Origin: JACCXG01 sp963750935
GTDB lineage: Bacteria; Acidobacteriota; Vicinamibacteria; Vicinamibacterales; 2-12-FULL-66-21
Length of the DNA stretch: 64,000 nucleotides
Direction: 5' to 3'
Assembly (NCBI GenBank): GCA_963750935.1
Contig: CAVVSR010000004.1
Span: 62,001-126,000, forward strand
In this document: in pieces, positions 1 through 8,418 of the stretch
How the letters are laid out: every line of letters starts with the position of its first letter
Numbering within the stretch: position 1 is the stretch's first letter
Made by a program: the position numbers and the translations under genes
Notes under the pieces: generated by a model
Database searches by the model: none
What the model saw: the letters and a program-made list of their open reading frames with translations, nothing else
Told to the model about the DNA's origin: nothing

Positions 1-1048
1 GCGGGTCCTCGGTCATCGGAACCGCGGACGCGAGCTGCTCGCGGTGCTGACGTTTCTCGAGGGTGTGAAGGATCCGGCGGCGGCGTTCCCGTACTTGACC
101 GCGTTCGCCGACGGCCTGCAGCGGGCCGACGTGCCGCTGGCGTTGTTCCAGGGGACACTCAAGCCGATCCTCGACCACGCCGCCGCCGCGGTCCGCAGCC
201 GCACGGTCCCGGAGGCGCGGCGCCTGCAGGCGATCGAGCTGCTCGGCCTGACGGCCCCCACGTCGGAAACGAGGACGACGTTGTTCGCGCTGGTCGGCGG
301 CAGCGAGCCGCGACCGATTCAATCGGCGGCGATCGCTGCGCTCGCGCGCCTCGAGGGACCCGGGATCGGCGAAGAGTTCCTGCGCCGCTGGCCGGCGTTC
401 ACGCCGGCGCTGCGCCGCGAGGTCCTGCCGGTGCTGCTCGCGCGGCCCGACCGCGCGCTGGCCCTCACCAACGCGATCGAGGCCGGCATCGTGCTCCGCA
501 ACGAGTTCACGCCGACCCAGGTCGCCTTCCTGCGCGCGCACCGCAGCGCCGACATCCGCGCCCGCGCCGCCGCGATCTTCGAGCAGCCCGCCCAGAACGA
601 TCGGCGCGCCGTGGTGCAACGCTACATGGCGTCGCTGGACCTGCGCGGCAACCCCGAGCGCGGCCGCACGACCTACACCGCGCGCTGCGCCGCCTGCCAT
701 CAACCGGGACCGGACGGCGCCGCGATCGGCCCGGACGCCGAGACGCTGAAGAGCGCCGGCAAGGACGAGGTGCTGACCCACCTGATCGACCCGAACCGCA
801 CGGTCGATGCCCGCTACCGGCTGTATCAGGTGGAGACCAGCGACGGCGGCACCCTGACCGGCATCATCCAGCAGGAATCGCAGAGCACAGTGACGCTGCG
901 CCAGCCGTTCGGCCGGACGCAGACCCTTCAACGCTCGGCCATCGGCCGCCTTCAGAGCCTCGAACAGTCGCTGATGCCGGACGGACTCGAAGAAGGGCTG
1001 TCGCTCCAGGACATGGCGGATCTCCTCGCGTTTCTCGCGGGGCGGTAG
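1..1048 (+). CDS. PVC-type heme-binding dehydrogenase/HEAT protein, 3' part (5' truncated)
   Basis: The reading frame is open to the window edge, so the N-terminus is missing. The visible part starts with alpha-helical, HEAT-like sequence. A c-type heme motif CAACH follows at 686-700, then a tail containing LIDPNRTVDARYRLYQ and a glycine-rich beta segment. This order matches the C-terminal putative heme-binding domain of the Pirellula/Verrucomicrobium family (established family pattern). Such proteins are exported and are thought to act as periplasmic dehydrogenases or electron carriers for sugar-like substrates. The stop at 1046-1048 lies 12 bp before a heptad inverted-repeat element. A paralogue of the same general class is at 57868-60525. 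The substrate cannot be read from the sequence. Confidence 0.8.
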   Translation, partial: RVLGHRNRGRELLAVLTFLEGVKDPAAAFPYLTAFADGLQRADVPLALFQGTLKPILDHAAAAVRSRTVPEARRLQAIELLGLTAPTSETRTTLFALVGGSEPRPIQSAAIAALARLEGPGIGEEFLRRWPAFTPALRREVLPVLLARPDRALALTNAIEAGIVLRNEFTPTQVAFLRAHRSADIRARAAAIFEQPAQNDRRAVVQRYMASLDLRGNPERGRTTYTARCAACHQPGPDGAAIGPDAETLKSAGKDEVLTHLIDPNRTVDARYRLYQVETSDGGTLTGIIQQESQSTVTLRQPFGRTQTLQRSAIGRLQSLEQSLMPDGLEEGLSLQDMADLLAFLAGR

Positions 1049-1060
1049 AGCGCTCGCGCT

Positions 1061-1204
1061 AACTCCCAACTCCCAATTCCCAACTCCCAAGTTGAGCCGT
1101 TCGAGCAACGGGGTGAAAGTCGGCGGTATCAGCTGGTTCGTGCGCTTTTCACCCAGTTGTTCGAACGACTCCCCTTGGGAGTTGGGAGTTGGAAGTTGGG
1201 AGTT
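1061..1204. repeat. GGGAGTT-heptad inverted-repeat element A
   Basis: Left arm 1061-1090 is four 7-bp units (AACTCCC, AACTCCC, AATTCCC, AACTCCC). Right arm 1177-1204 is four units in the opposite orientation (GGGAGTT, GGGAGTT, GGAAGTT, GGGAGTT). The 86-bp core is itself a strong imperfect palindrome: GAGCCGTTCGAGCAACGGGG near 1094 pairs with TTGTTCGAACGACTC near 1157. The element lies between convergent genes, 12 bp after one stop codon and 21 bp from the other. The same arms and core recur at 9889-10036 and 54028-54180, and the left arm is repeated exactly at the four-helix-bundle locus at 34.6 kb. Confidence 0.9.
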
Positions 1205-1225
1205 ATTCGGCCGTCGTGATCGCAC

Positions 1226-2617
1226 TCACGGCCGAATGATGGTCCCGTCCGATCGGCGCGTCGTGCCCCAGTTGTAGTCGAAGTTCGGCGGACCGGTCGG
1301 GATCGGGAATTTCACCGCGAGCTTCTCGTCGATCTCGATGCCGAGGCCTGGGCGTTCGCCCGCGAGCATGTACCCGTTCTTGACCTCGGGGCAGCCGACG
1401 AACACTTCCTGCGTCTCCTTCGGGAAGCTTCCTCCCTCATGGACGCCGAAGTTGTAGCTGGCGAGCTCGAGCGCGAGCTGCGCGGCGTGCGCCACCGGCG
1501 AGGCATCGCCGGGTCCGTGCCACGCCGTGCGGACGCCGAAGTATTCGCAGAGCGCCGCCACCTTGCGCGCCGGGCTGAGGCCGCCGATCTGCGAGATGTG
1601 GATGCGGATGAAATCGATCAGCCGATCCTTGATGAGCGGCAGGTACTCGTGCTGCGTGTTGAACAGCTCGCCCATCGCGATCGGGATGCTGGTCTGCTGC
1701 CGCAGCAGCCGGAAATGATCGTTGTCTTCCGGCGGGAACGGATCCTCGAGGAAGAACAGGCGATACGGCTCCAGCGCCTTGCAAAGATTGATCGCCTGAT
1801 TCAGGTGGATGCGTTCGTGGACGTCGTGCAGCAGCTCGACCTCGTCGCCCAGCTTGGTGCGCATGTGCTCGAAGAACTTCGGCAGCATCCGCACGTACGG
1901 TCCGGGCTCCCAGATCGCGCGCGGGTTGGTCGGCCCGATCGCCTCGCCAGGATCCCGCGCCGAGTCGGGTACCGTGCTCCGCGCACCGTAGCCCGCGTAG
2001 CCGGGCGTCGCCACCTGCACGCGCACGTGGCGGAAGCCGCGCTCCATGCCGGCGCGCGCGTTCTCTTCGACCTCGGTGAAGCTGTTGCCGCTCGCGTGGT
2101 AGTAGCAGTCGGCGCCGTGACGCACCTTGCCGCCGAGCAGCTGATAGAGGGGCATGCCGGCGCGCTTGCCCTTGATGTCCCAGAGCGCCATGTCGACGCC
2201 GCTCATCGCGTTGAACAGCACCGGGCCGTTGCGCCAGTACCAGCTCATGTAGCTCGACTGCCAGATGTCCTCGATCTCGTCGACGTTGCGGCCGGTCAGG
2301 AACGGCCTCAGATACTTGTCGATCGCCGTTTCGACGACGAGCGCGCGTTGCGTGAACGTGGCACAGCCCCAACCCACCAGGCCGGGCTCGGTGGTCTCCA
2401 CCTTCACCAGCACCAGCCGGATCCGGTTGGGTGCGGTGAGGATCGTCTTGATGTCGCGGATCTTCACCGGTCCGGTCCCCTTGACCGCCTGTGCGTACGC
2501 GGGAGGGGTGGCCGGCATCGGGCCGGCCATGGGCGCCGCCGTGAGCGGCCGGCTGCCGCCGAGCAGCGACGCGCCGCCGGCGAGTGAGAGCGATCGGATC
2601 GCAGTACGACGGTTCAT
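1226..2617 (-). CDS. Enolase-superfamily dehydratase, mannonate dehydratase / RspA-like, with signal peptide
   Basis: 463 residues. The family is D-mannonate dehydratase ManD / starvation-sensing RspA, which dehydrates sugar acids using Mg2+. Visible family features are the metal-ligand stretches HDVHERIHLNQA, LEDPF and MGELF, and the C-terminal WHGPGDASPVAH that ManD-type enzymes carry. The start at 2617 gives an N-terminal MNRRTAIRSLSLAGG segment that looks like a Tat or Sec signal, so this copy may act in the periplasm, which is unusual for ManD. The ribosome site GAAGGAG precedes it and overlaps the stop of the upstream gene. Many members of this family have very low activity on mannonate, so the true substrate is open. 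Confidence 0.8.
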   Translation of the reverse strand: MNRRTAIRSLSLAGGASLLGGSRPLTAAPMAGPMPATPPAYAQAVKGTGPVKIRDIKTILTAPNRIRLVLVKVETTEPGLVGWGCATFTQRALVVETAIDKYLRPFLTGRNVDEIEDIWQSSYMSWYWRNGPVLFNAMSGVDMALWDIKGKRAGMPLYQLLGGKVRHGADCYYHASGNSFTEVEENARAGMERGFRHVRVQVATPGYAGYGARSTVPDSARDPGEAIGPTNPRAIWEPGPYVRMLPKFFEHMRTKLGDEVELLHDVHERIHLNQAINLCKALEPYRLFFLEDPFPPEDNDHFRLLRQQTSIPIAMGELFNTQHEYLPLIKDRLIDFIRIHISQIGGLSPARKVAALCEYFGVRTAWHGPGDASPVAHAAQLALELASYNFGVHEGGSFPKETQEVFVGCPEVKNGYMLAGERPGLGIEIDEKLAVKFPIPTGPPNFDYNWGTTRRSDGTIIRP

Positions 2618-2630
2618 CGCGTTATCTCCT

Positions 2631-4165
2631 TCAGCGCTTTTCCAGGATGAAGGTTTCCCATCCACCCGGCTCCGTGCGGCTCGCATGGACTTGCCCGCCG
2701 CCGCCATCTTCCGCGCAGACGACGTTGCCCGCCTCGGTGCGGAGCGCCACCGCCGAGCCGTCACGCAGTGCCGACTCCTCGATCGCGCTGAGCCGGCCGG
2801 CCATCGCGGCAAGCTCGTCGCGCAGACCCTGAATGATCTCCCGCAGCTGCCCGATCTCCGCGGCCGTGCCGCTCGCGCTCTCGCCGCCGCCGGTGCCGCC
2901 GCTCGTGCTGCCACCGCCGCCCTCGCCGCGGAACGCGGGCGGCTTCACCCACTTGTTCGACTCGCGCCGCTGCTCCACCACCTGCCACGTCGCCGCCGCG
3001 CGATGCGGCGGATTGTTGGCGCCGGCGATGATGTCGACGATCGGCGTCACGTCCTTGTAGGCAACCGCATCTTCGGCGACTCGGCCGGCGCCATCGATCT
3101 CGTGGCCGGTCTCGCCACCGGATTTCGAGAGCATGCCCCAGCGGGGATCGTGCTGGTGCAGCGCCCACGCGGCGCGCCAGTAGAACTCCTTGACGCTGTC
3201 GTGATCGTTCTTCTGCAGCAGGTGCGGGTGTGCGTCGTTGACCGCACGCACGATATGGAAGTGGTCCGGAATGCTCACGGGTTCATCCTCTGGCTCGTCG
3301 ATCGGGTCGACCACGATCGGCTCTTCGGCTACCGGCTCGTCCTCTTCATGCTGATCGTCGCCCGGCAACAGGGTGCTGAGATCCGTCCGGGGGTCGGCGG
3401 GAGAGATATCGGCCGAACGGAGATCCCCCGGCGCCTCTGCTTCGGTGTTGGCCCACACGACGCGCGCGCGGCCGTCCGCCAGCATCACGGCGTCCGGTCG
3501 ATACGTGCTCGCAAAGGGAGGCGTCAGCAGATATCCGACAACGCTGTGATGTGGATGGAAGACCAGCCGGCCACCGAGGGCCTCGCTCTGGTAGAGCACC
3601 CACCATTCGTCGTGCACCAGCACCAGCCGCGGCCAGTGCAGCGGGCCAGGCAATGTGACGATCGCTGGCAGATGCCTGGTGCGAATCTGGCCCGACTCCC
3701 GCCAGAACGCCCGTCCCTGACCAAGCAACTGGATGTCGGATGCGTCGCCGTCCGTCAGGCGCCATCGCGTCCCGTTGCGCTCGACCACATCCCACGGTCC
3801 GTACGAGTGGTAGGCGACCTTGATCGCGACGGCACCGTCCGGACCCACCGGGACCGAGCCCCGAGTCGGGGAAGTGCAGGCCGAGAGGAGGTGAAGACGC
3901 CATGGCCGCCGAGCCAGGCCGCCCACGTTCCACCACCCGCGTGAATGAAGTTCGCACCCAGGTTCGCCGCCGTCGAGTAGGCACCCGTGCGTTGGTCGAA
4001 CGTCTGCAGGATGCATCCGCCGTCGCGGCAGATCTGATAGACAACGACATCGTCGTCTATCCACGCGGCACCGCCGGCGGGGCAGGCAATCTCACGACCG
4101 TCGATATTGACGATACCGCCGCCCACGCCGCACGCCGACTGACCACGTGAGTTCAGGCGAGGCAT
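2631..4165 (-). CDS. Uncharacterised protein with conserved W-A-LH / LSKS domain and C-terminal coiled coil (frameshifted)
   Basis: Not recognised as a named family. The N-terminal ~90 residues (MPRLNSRGQSACGVGGG onward) look like a beta-rich, possibly propeller-like repeat with GGGTWAAWL. The middle has an acidic linker (about 3270-3360). After it comes a compact domain with FYWRAAWALHQHDPRWGML then SKSGGETGHEI, followed by VVDIIAGANNPP. The C-terminus is a Gly/Ser linker, a short coiled coil (EIGQLREIIQGLRDELAAM) and a beta tail. The N-terminal part is in a different frame from the rest; the switch is near 3870-3895 and would be healed by adding one base. It is directly upstream of the ManD-like gene with a 13-bp gap, so they are probably cotranscribed. 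Confidence 0.6.
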
Positions 4166-4213
4166 CGCAACGTTCCGCCGGGCTCCATTTGGCGGCGCAT
4201 GTTAGCACCATCA

Positions 4214-4612
4214 ACGTGCTGCGTGCGTCACGTGCGACGTGCCACGTGCTACGTGCGGACGTGCTCGACGTGCTACGTGCTGTGTGCGAACGTGCCGGGC
4301 CCCTGCATCGCCTCGTCGTGGCCGTCGTGTCGTCGTGCCGTCGGCCCTTGGATCGTTGCTGTCGTTTAGCGGACGGGTAAGTGCTGCTGGGCCGGGTAGA
4401 AGGGAAACGGCGATTTCATTGAGCGATCCGCGAGAGCGGGGCACGCGGTTCCCGCGGACCAGGAGCGTCTGCGCGCAAGTGATTGTCCGTGCGGCGGCAT
4501 CGGGTTTGCCAGAGCAAGTGACGCAGCGTACGTTCGCAGGCAGCACGTTGGCACGCAGCACGCGCACGTTCGCACGTTCGCACGTAGCACGTAGCACGTC
4601 GCACGTGAGGTG
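4214..4612. repeat. ACGTGCT-heptad inverted arrays flanking a 240-bp spacer
   Basis: The 486-bp gap between divergent genes (4166-4651) is mostly this element. The left arm (about 4214-4297) is a run of ACGTGCT/ACGTGCG units with 1-2 bp interruptions. The right arm (about 4530-4612) is the reverse complement type, GCACGTA/GCACGTT/GCACGTC. The spacer 4298-4530 has no convincing ORF. The same unit family occurs at 15984-16141. The unit contains CACGTG-type palindromes, so local hairpins are also possible. Confidence 0.8.
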
Positions 4613-4651
4613 CGGCGCTGCTGCGACGACGTGGCCGCGAAAGGAGCCCGC

Positions 4652-4873
4652 ATGCCGGAACAGGAAGACGAGCGAACAGCGGCGATCTGCCGTCAGGCGG
4701 CGCTGCCGATGCTGCGGCAGCGTCATCTTGCGATCGTGCCCGACGCGGCCGCGGCGCCGGACGACGCGGCATCCACCGCGGAACCGGTGACGCCATCGAC
4801 GACGCTCGGGTCGGCGACCGGACCGCCCGATCGCGTCCTCGGTCCGTTCCTCTGGCTCGACCGCCTGCGGTGA
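4652..4873 (+). CDS. Small hypothetical protein
   Basis: 73 residues beginning MPEQEDERTAAICRQAALPM. The main support is an excellent ribosome-binding site, GAAAGGAG, 6 bp before the ATG. The N-terminal third is helical; the rest is Ala/Pro/Thr rich and ends PFLWLDRLR. No signal peptide or known domain is visible. It starts 40 bp after the right arm of the ACGTGCT repeat element. It could be spurious, because long ORFs are common at this GC content. Confidence 0.4.
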   Translation: MPEQEDERTAAICRQAALPMLRQRHLAIVPDAAAAPDDAASTAEPVTPSTTLGSATGPPDRVLGPFLWLDRLR

Positions 4874-4899
4874 TCGCCGGCGTCCCTGAGAGCCGCGAG

Positions 4900-5658
4900 C
4901 TACTTGCCCTGCCAGCCGCCGTCGACGAATATCGACTGACCGGTCAGGTAGCTCGCTTCGTCAGAGGCGAAGAACGCCGCGACGGTGCCGATCTCGCGCG
5001 GCTGTCCGGCGCGGCCGAGCGAAATCTGCGCGAGGACGCCGGGCAGCAGCGCCGGATCCTTCATCACCCACGACGTCATCGGCGTATCGATCAGGCCGGG
5101 ATGGATGCAGTTCACGCGGATGCCCTGCGGCGTCATCTCGGCTGACATGTTGCGGGTCAGGGCCTCGAGCCCGAGCTTGGTCGGCGCGTAATGCGTGCGC
5201 CCGGGCAGGACCTTCGCGGCCTGGATCGATCCGATATTGACGATGACGCCGGGGCGGGATTCGGCGATGGCGCGTCGGCAGTAGACCTGCGAGCAGAGCC
5301 AGGCGCCGCGCAGGTTCACGTCGACGAGCCTGGTCCACTGATCGTCGGTCAGCTCGAGGAACGGCACGATCGTCTCGATGCCGGCGTTGTTGACCAGGAT
5401 GTCGATCGGGCCGAGCTCCTTCCACACCGTCGCGATCATCGGCTCCACTTCGGCACGGCTGGCCACGTCCGCCTTCACGACGACGGCGCGCCGCCCTTTG
5501 CCGCGAATCCCCTCGGCCACTGCCTCGGCATCCTGCATGTTGGCGACGTCGTTCACCGCGACGTCGGCGCCTTCGTCTGCGAAGACTTCGGCGATGCCGC
5601 GGCCGATGCCGCGGCATGCTCCGGTGACGAGGGCGACTTTCCCTTTCAGCTTCGTCAT
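4900..5658 (-). CDS. SDR-family NAD(P)-dependent oxidoreductase
   Basis: 252 residues, the normal length for a classical short-chain dehydrogenase. The cofactor motif is TGACRGIG near residue 13, followed by NNAG near residue 89. The catalytic Ser lies in VNIGSIQ, and Tyr-Lys in HYAPTK. The C-terminal ASYLTGQSIFVDGGW is typical of FabG-like sugar or polyol dehydrogenases. The Asp in AVNDV at the end of the second strand suggests NAD(H) preference (inference). The gene follows the TIM-barrel gene on the same strand, separated only by heptad repeats that run up to the start codon, so the pair may be one transcription unit handling a sugar substrate. The substrate is unknown. Confidence 0.88.
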   Translation of the reverse strand: MTKLKGKVALVTGACRGIGRGIAEVFADEGADVAVNDVANMQDAEAVAEGIRGKGRRAVVVKADVASRAEVEPMIATVWKELGPIDILVNNAGIETIVPFLELTDDQWTRLVDVNLRGAWLCSQVYCRRAIAESRPGVIVNIGSIQAAKVLPGRTHYAPTKLGLEALTRNMSAEMTPQGIRVNCIHPGLIDTPMTSWVMKDPALLPGVLAQISLGRAGQPREIGTVAAFFASDEASYLTGQSIFVDGGWQGK

Positions 5659-5690
5659 TCGATCACCGATCACCGATCACTGATCCCCGT
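5659..5690. repeat. GATCACC tandem heptads between two genes
   Basis: Three to four 7-bp units (GATCACC, GATCACC, GATCACT, then a decayed GATCCCC) fill the short gap between the stop of the TIM-barrel gene and the start of the SDR gene. Read on the coding strand the units are GGTGATC. They end next to the SDR start codon, in the space where a ribosome-binding site should be. Only one arm is present. Confidence 0.75.
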
Positions 5691-5700
5691 TCACGACTTC

Positions 5701-6639
5701 TCATCCACCGAGCATTTTTCGCGAAACAGCCAGGTCCTTCACGGCCGCGGCAAGCGTGCGCTTGACGCGCTCCTGCGGCGTCGCGCCGGGGATCTCGTAC
5801 TCGAAATGGAGCGAGATCGGCCCCGCGAACGTCGCGCTCTTGAGCGCGGTCCCGAACCACGCCCAATCCACCATCCCCTCGCCCATCGGACAGTTCTCGA
5901 TGCGCCAGCCCTTCTCGGACTTTGCCCAGAAGAAGTCCTTGAGCGCGATCATCTTGAGGCGCGGCAGGACGAGATGCGTCGCGGCCTTGTAGGCGCCGCC
6001 GCCCCCTTCGGCCACGGCATGGCGCGGATCGAAGTAATAGCCCGCCCACTTGGGATCGAGGCGATCCATGGCCGGCGCGATGTCCCACAACGCGGCGCCG
6101 ATGTAGGCGTTGTGATTGTGGAAGCCGAGCTCGATGCCACACTCGCGCGCCAGCGCGGTCAGGCCGGTGAGCGCCTCGCCGGTGGCCGCGAGCTGACCGC
6201 GCACGTCCGGCGACGCCGTGTAGCGCCAGTAGCCGGTCTTGAAGTAGCGCACGCCGCTCCTGGCCGCGGCCTGCAGGATCGGTTTCGCCGTCGGATGCGC
6301 AGGCGACGTGAGCTCGGTCGTGATCATCGGCACGCTCACGCCCGCAGCCCTGATCGCCTCGATCGCCTTCGGTAGATCCTCGGCGCGTTCCGGCAGCACG
6401 TGGCCTCCGGCCCTCACCGTCAGGTCGACCCCGTCGAAGCCGGCGTCCTTGACGGCCTTGCCGAGGTCCTTCCAGTCGAGCTCCGCGAGGTGCTTCGAGA
6501 AGAAACAGAATTCCCGGCGTGCCGCGCCGGCCCCGGCGCCCTGGCGCACGGCCGCGGCGTCCGGGCGTGCGGCCGCAGCCGCCGCGATCGCGATGCCGGC
6601 GCCCGCACGAAATACGTCACGTCTGGTGAAGCTGTCCAT
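5701..6639 (-). CDS. Tat-exported sugar phosphate isomerase/epimerase-like TIM-barrel protein
   Basis: 312 residues. The N-terminus has a twin-arginine motif (FTRRDVFRAG) and an Ala-rich hydrophobic stretch, so export is likely. The body is a xylose-isomerase-like TIM barrel: FDGVDLTVR, GFHNHNAY, YYFDPRHA, ALKDFFW and SLHFEYE supply the acidic and His residues that bind a divalent metal in this superfamily. Acidobacterial and planctomycete genomes carry many exported members, some linked to 3-keto-sugar processing (established context). The start at 6639 is chosen because it gives the complete Tat signal. It is divergent from the gene at 6890, with about 250 bp of shared upstream DNA. Confidence 0.82.
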   Translation of the reverse strand: MDSFTRRDVFRAGAGIAIAAAAAARPDAAAVRQGAGAGAARREFCFFSKHLAELDWKDLGKAVKDAGFDGVDLTVRAGGHVLPERAEDLPKAIEAIRAAGVSVPMITTELTSPAHPTAKPILQAAARSGVRYFKTGYWRYTASPDVRGQLAATGEALTGLTALARECGIELGFHNHNAYIGAALWDIAPAMDRLDPKWAGYYFDPRHAVAEGGGGAYKAATHLVLPRLKMIALKDFFWAKSEKGWRIENCPMGEGMVDWAWFGTALKSATFAGPISLHFEYEIPGATPQERVKRTLAAAVKDLAVSRKMLGG

Positions 6640-6889
6640 GCCGGGGATTGTCGCAGAAATCGCCGTCGCCGGCGCGGCGCGGCCATCCGCGTGTGCGCCT
6701 CGGCGCATGACCGGCGAATTCGTCAGCCGCATGCCGATGCGGTAACTTCCGCATCCGCGGCCGACTCAACCAACAATCGGTACAAGCTGTTGATCTCTCG
6801 TCAGTTACCTCGTCACTAGTGGCAGGGGCACGAGGGTTGCGACGACTCAAGGCTGACGCGCCGTGGGCGGCGCGGGGGGTGACACAGCC

Positions 6890-7463
6890 ATGAAGAAGCT
6901 CACAGTCTGGATAGCGTGCCACGGCCGTCATGCTGGTAACTGCGAACGTCGCGCTGGCGCAGGGCAAGAGCGGAGGGGTCAAGGCGAAAACCAAGATCAC
7001 GACCGCGCCGGTCGCGAAGGGCGGAGCACCCAAGGTGCAGGGCGGCGGTTCGCACGTCAAGCCGACGAAGCCGACGAAGCCGACGACGACCACGGCGAAG
7101 GCCGGCGGTACGAAGAAGTCCGCGACGTCGACGACGGTCAGCACGAAGTCGAAGTCGAGCAAGCCCGCCGGGACGAGTGAGACGACCACGGCCGTCACGC
7201 TGACGCCGGTCCAGCAGAAACTGCAGCGGAACACGAAGCTCGCGAGCAAGCTCGAGTCGAGGCTGCCGAAGGGCACCGACCTCATGACCGCCGCGGACGG
7301 CTTCAAGAATCTCGGCCAGTTCGTCGCCGCGGTCAACGCCTCCTACAACCACGATCTCGACTTCACGAAGCTCAAGACCGCCATGGTGGACGACGGGATG
7401 AGCCTCGGCCAGGCGATGAAGGAACAGCGCCCGCGAACCGTGACGAAGGACATCCGCCAGTGA
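6890..7463 (+). CDS. Secreted Lys/Thr-rich low-complexity protein (frameshifted signal peptide)
   Basis: The signal peptide MKKLTVWIA begins at 6890, but the frame switches near 6920. Dropping one base (TGCCACGG to TGCACGG) joins it to TAVMLVTANVALAQG, a normal Sec signal ending in ALAQ. The mature protein has about 80 residues of Lys/Thr/Ser/Gly-rich, disordered sequence including a KPTKPTKPT repeat. A helical C-terminal domain follows (QQKLQRNTKLASKLESRLPKG and on to the end). The C-terminal part recalls small secreted acidobacterial proteins of unknown function. Its stop overlaps the next start (GTGA at 7460), so the two are translationally coupled. Confidence 0.6.
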
Positions 7464-8368
7464 TCGCACGCGGCGCTCGGACTATGGCCGCCGCGATGCT
7501 GTGCTCGCTGCTCGGCGTGACGCTCGCCGCGGCGCAGGGACGCGGCAATGCCTTCGGCCACAACAAGCGGCCATCCGGTGCGGCAGCCACGTCGTCATCG
7601 TCTGCCACGGACATCGCGGTCCAGGACGGGTCGTCCATCGCCATGCCGGAAACGGGTGTGCGCGCGTTCGGATCATGGCTGGATGACGCGACGGTCATCG
7701 AGCCTGGCAGCGGCTACGTGAGCTTCTCAGCCGGCTACTGGCGCATGCCCGGCTTCACCGAGTTCGACGTTCCGGCATTCGACGTCGGCGTCGGCCTCGG
7801 ACGGCGGCTGCAGGTTGGCGCCAGCGTGCCGGTCTATCACGCGCGCGAGCCAGGCGGCCCGATCTCGCGCGGCGTCGGCAATCTGGTGCTCACGGGGAAG
7901 GTGCAGTTGCGCGACCCGGCCGCTTCGCGCAGCCGCAGGCTCGGCGTTGCCGTGACGCCGATGCTCGAAGTGTCGAGCGTGGCTTCCGAACCGGGATCGA
8001 GCCGAACCAGCTGGGCCTTGCCGGCGTCCCTGGAGTGGCAAAGCCATCACTGGCGAGCCTACGGGAGCGTTGGCTACTTTTCCCGCGGCGCGATTTTTAC
8101 GAGCGGCGCATTCGAATTACCCGTTTCGAATCGCACCTGGCTGACCGGCACGGTCAGTCAGTCCCGCTCGATCAAGGACGACGGCAGCGAGATGTCGGGA
8201 ATTCCGAGAGTGAGGACCGACGTCAGCGGCGGCGCGACGTTCGCGGTGACCTCCACGATCGCCGTCTTCGGTTCGGCGGGCCGCACCCTGTCGCGGATCG
8301 ATCCGAACCGCTCGAATCTCAGCCTGGTGGGGGGCGTGTCGATGAACTTCGCGGCCTGGCAGCCCTGA
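7460..8368 (+). CDS. Predicted outer-membrane beta-barrel-like protein
   Basis: 302 residues, coupled to the previous gene by a GTGA overlap. The N-terminus is a Sec signal (AAAMLCSLLGVTLAAAQ). After a Ser-rich linker come alternating hydrophobic/polar strands with aromatic ends, such as GYVSFSAGYWRMPGF, LQVGASVPVYHARE, VGNLVLTGKVQLRD, ATFAVTSTIAVFGSAG and LVGGVSMNFAAWQP. This pattern fits a transporter-like outer-membrane barrel of the 'meta-pathway/phenol degradation' or general porin kind. No specific family is claimed. With the upstream secreted protein it forms a two-gene unit. Confidence 0.65.
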   Translation: MIARGARTMAAAMLCSLLGVTLAAAQGRGNAFGHNKRPSGAAATSSSSATDIAVQDGSSIAMPETGVRAFGSWLDDATVIEPGSGYVSFSAGYWRMPGFTEFDVPAFDVGVGLGRRLQVGASVPVYHAREPGGPISRGVGNLVLTGKVQLRDPAASRSRRLGVAVTPMLEVSSVASEPGSSRTSWALPASLEWQSHHWRAYGSVGYFSRGAIFTSGAFELPVSNRTWLTGTVSQSRSIKDDGSEMSGIPRVRTDVSGGATFAVTSTIAVFGSAGRTLSRIDPNRSNLSLVGGVSMNFAAWQP

Positions 8369-8418
8369 CCTCGGCATTTCCCTTGCTCTGGTCTTCTCAG
8401 CTCGACAGGGAGGACGTT

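Noticed and set aside
1061..1204. Heptad arrays as a CRISPR array
   Set aside because: Units are 7 bp without unique spacers and are arranged as inverted arms; no cas genes are present.
1439..2587. Long ORF opposite the ManD-like gene (and many similar long Arg/Ala-rich ORFs)
   Set aside because: Antisense shadow of a high-GC gene: no motifs, no ribosome site, and the opposite strand has clear catalytic residues.
7050..7095. CCGACGAAG tandem repeat as a regulatory repeat
   Set aside because: It is in frame inside the Lys/Thr/Pro-rich secreted protein and encodes KPTKPTKPT.
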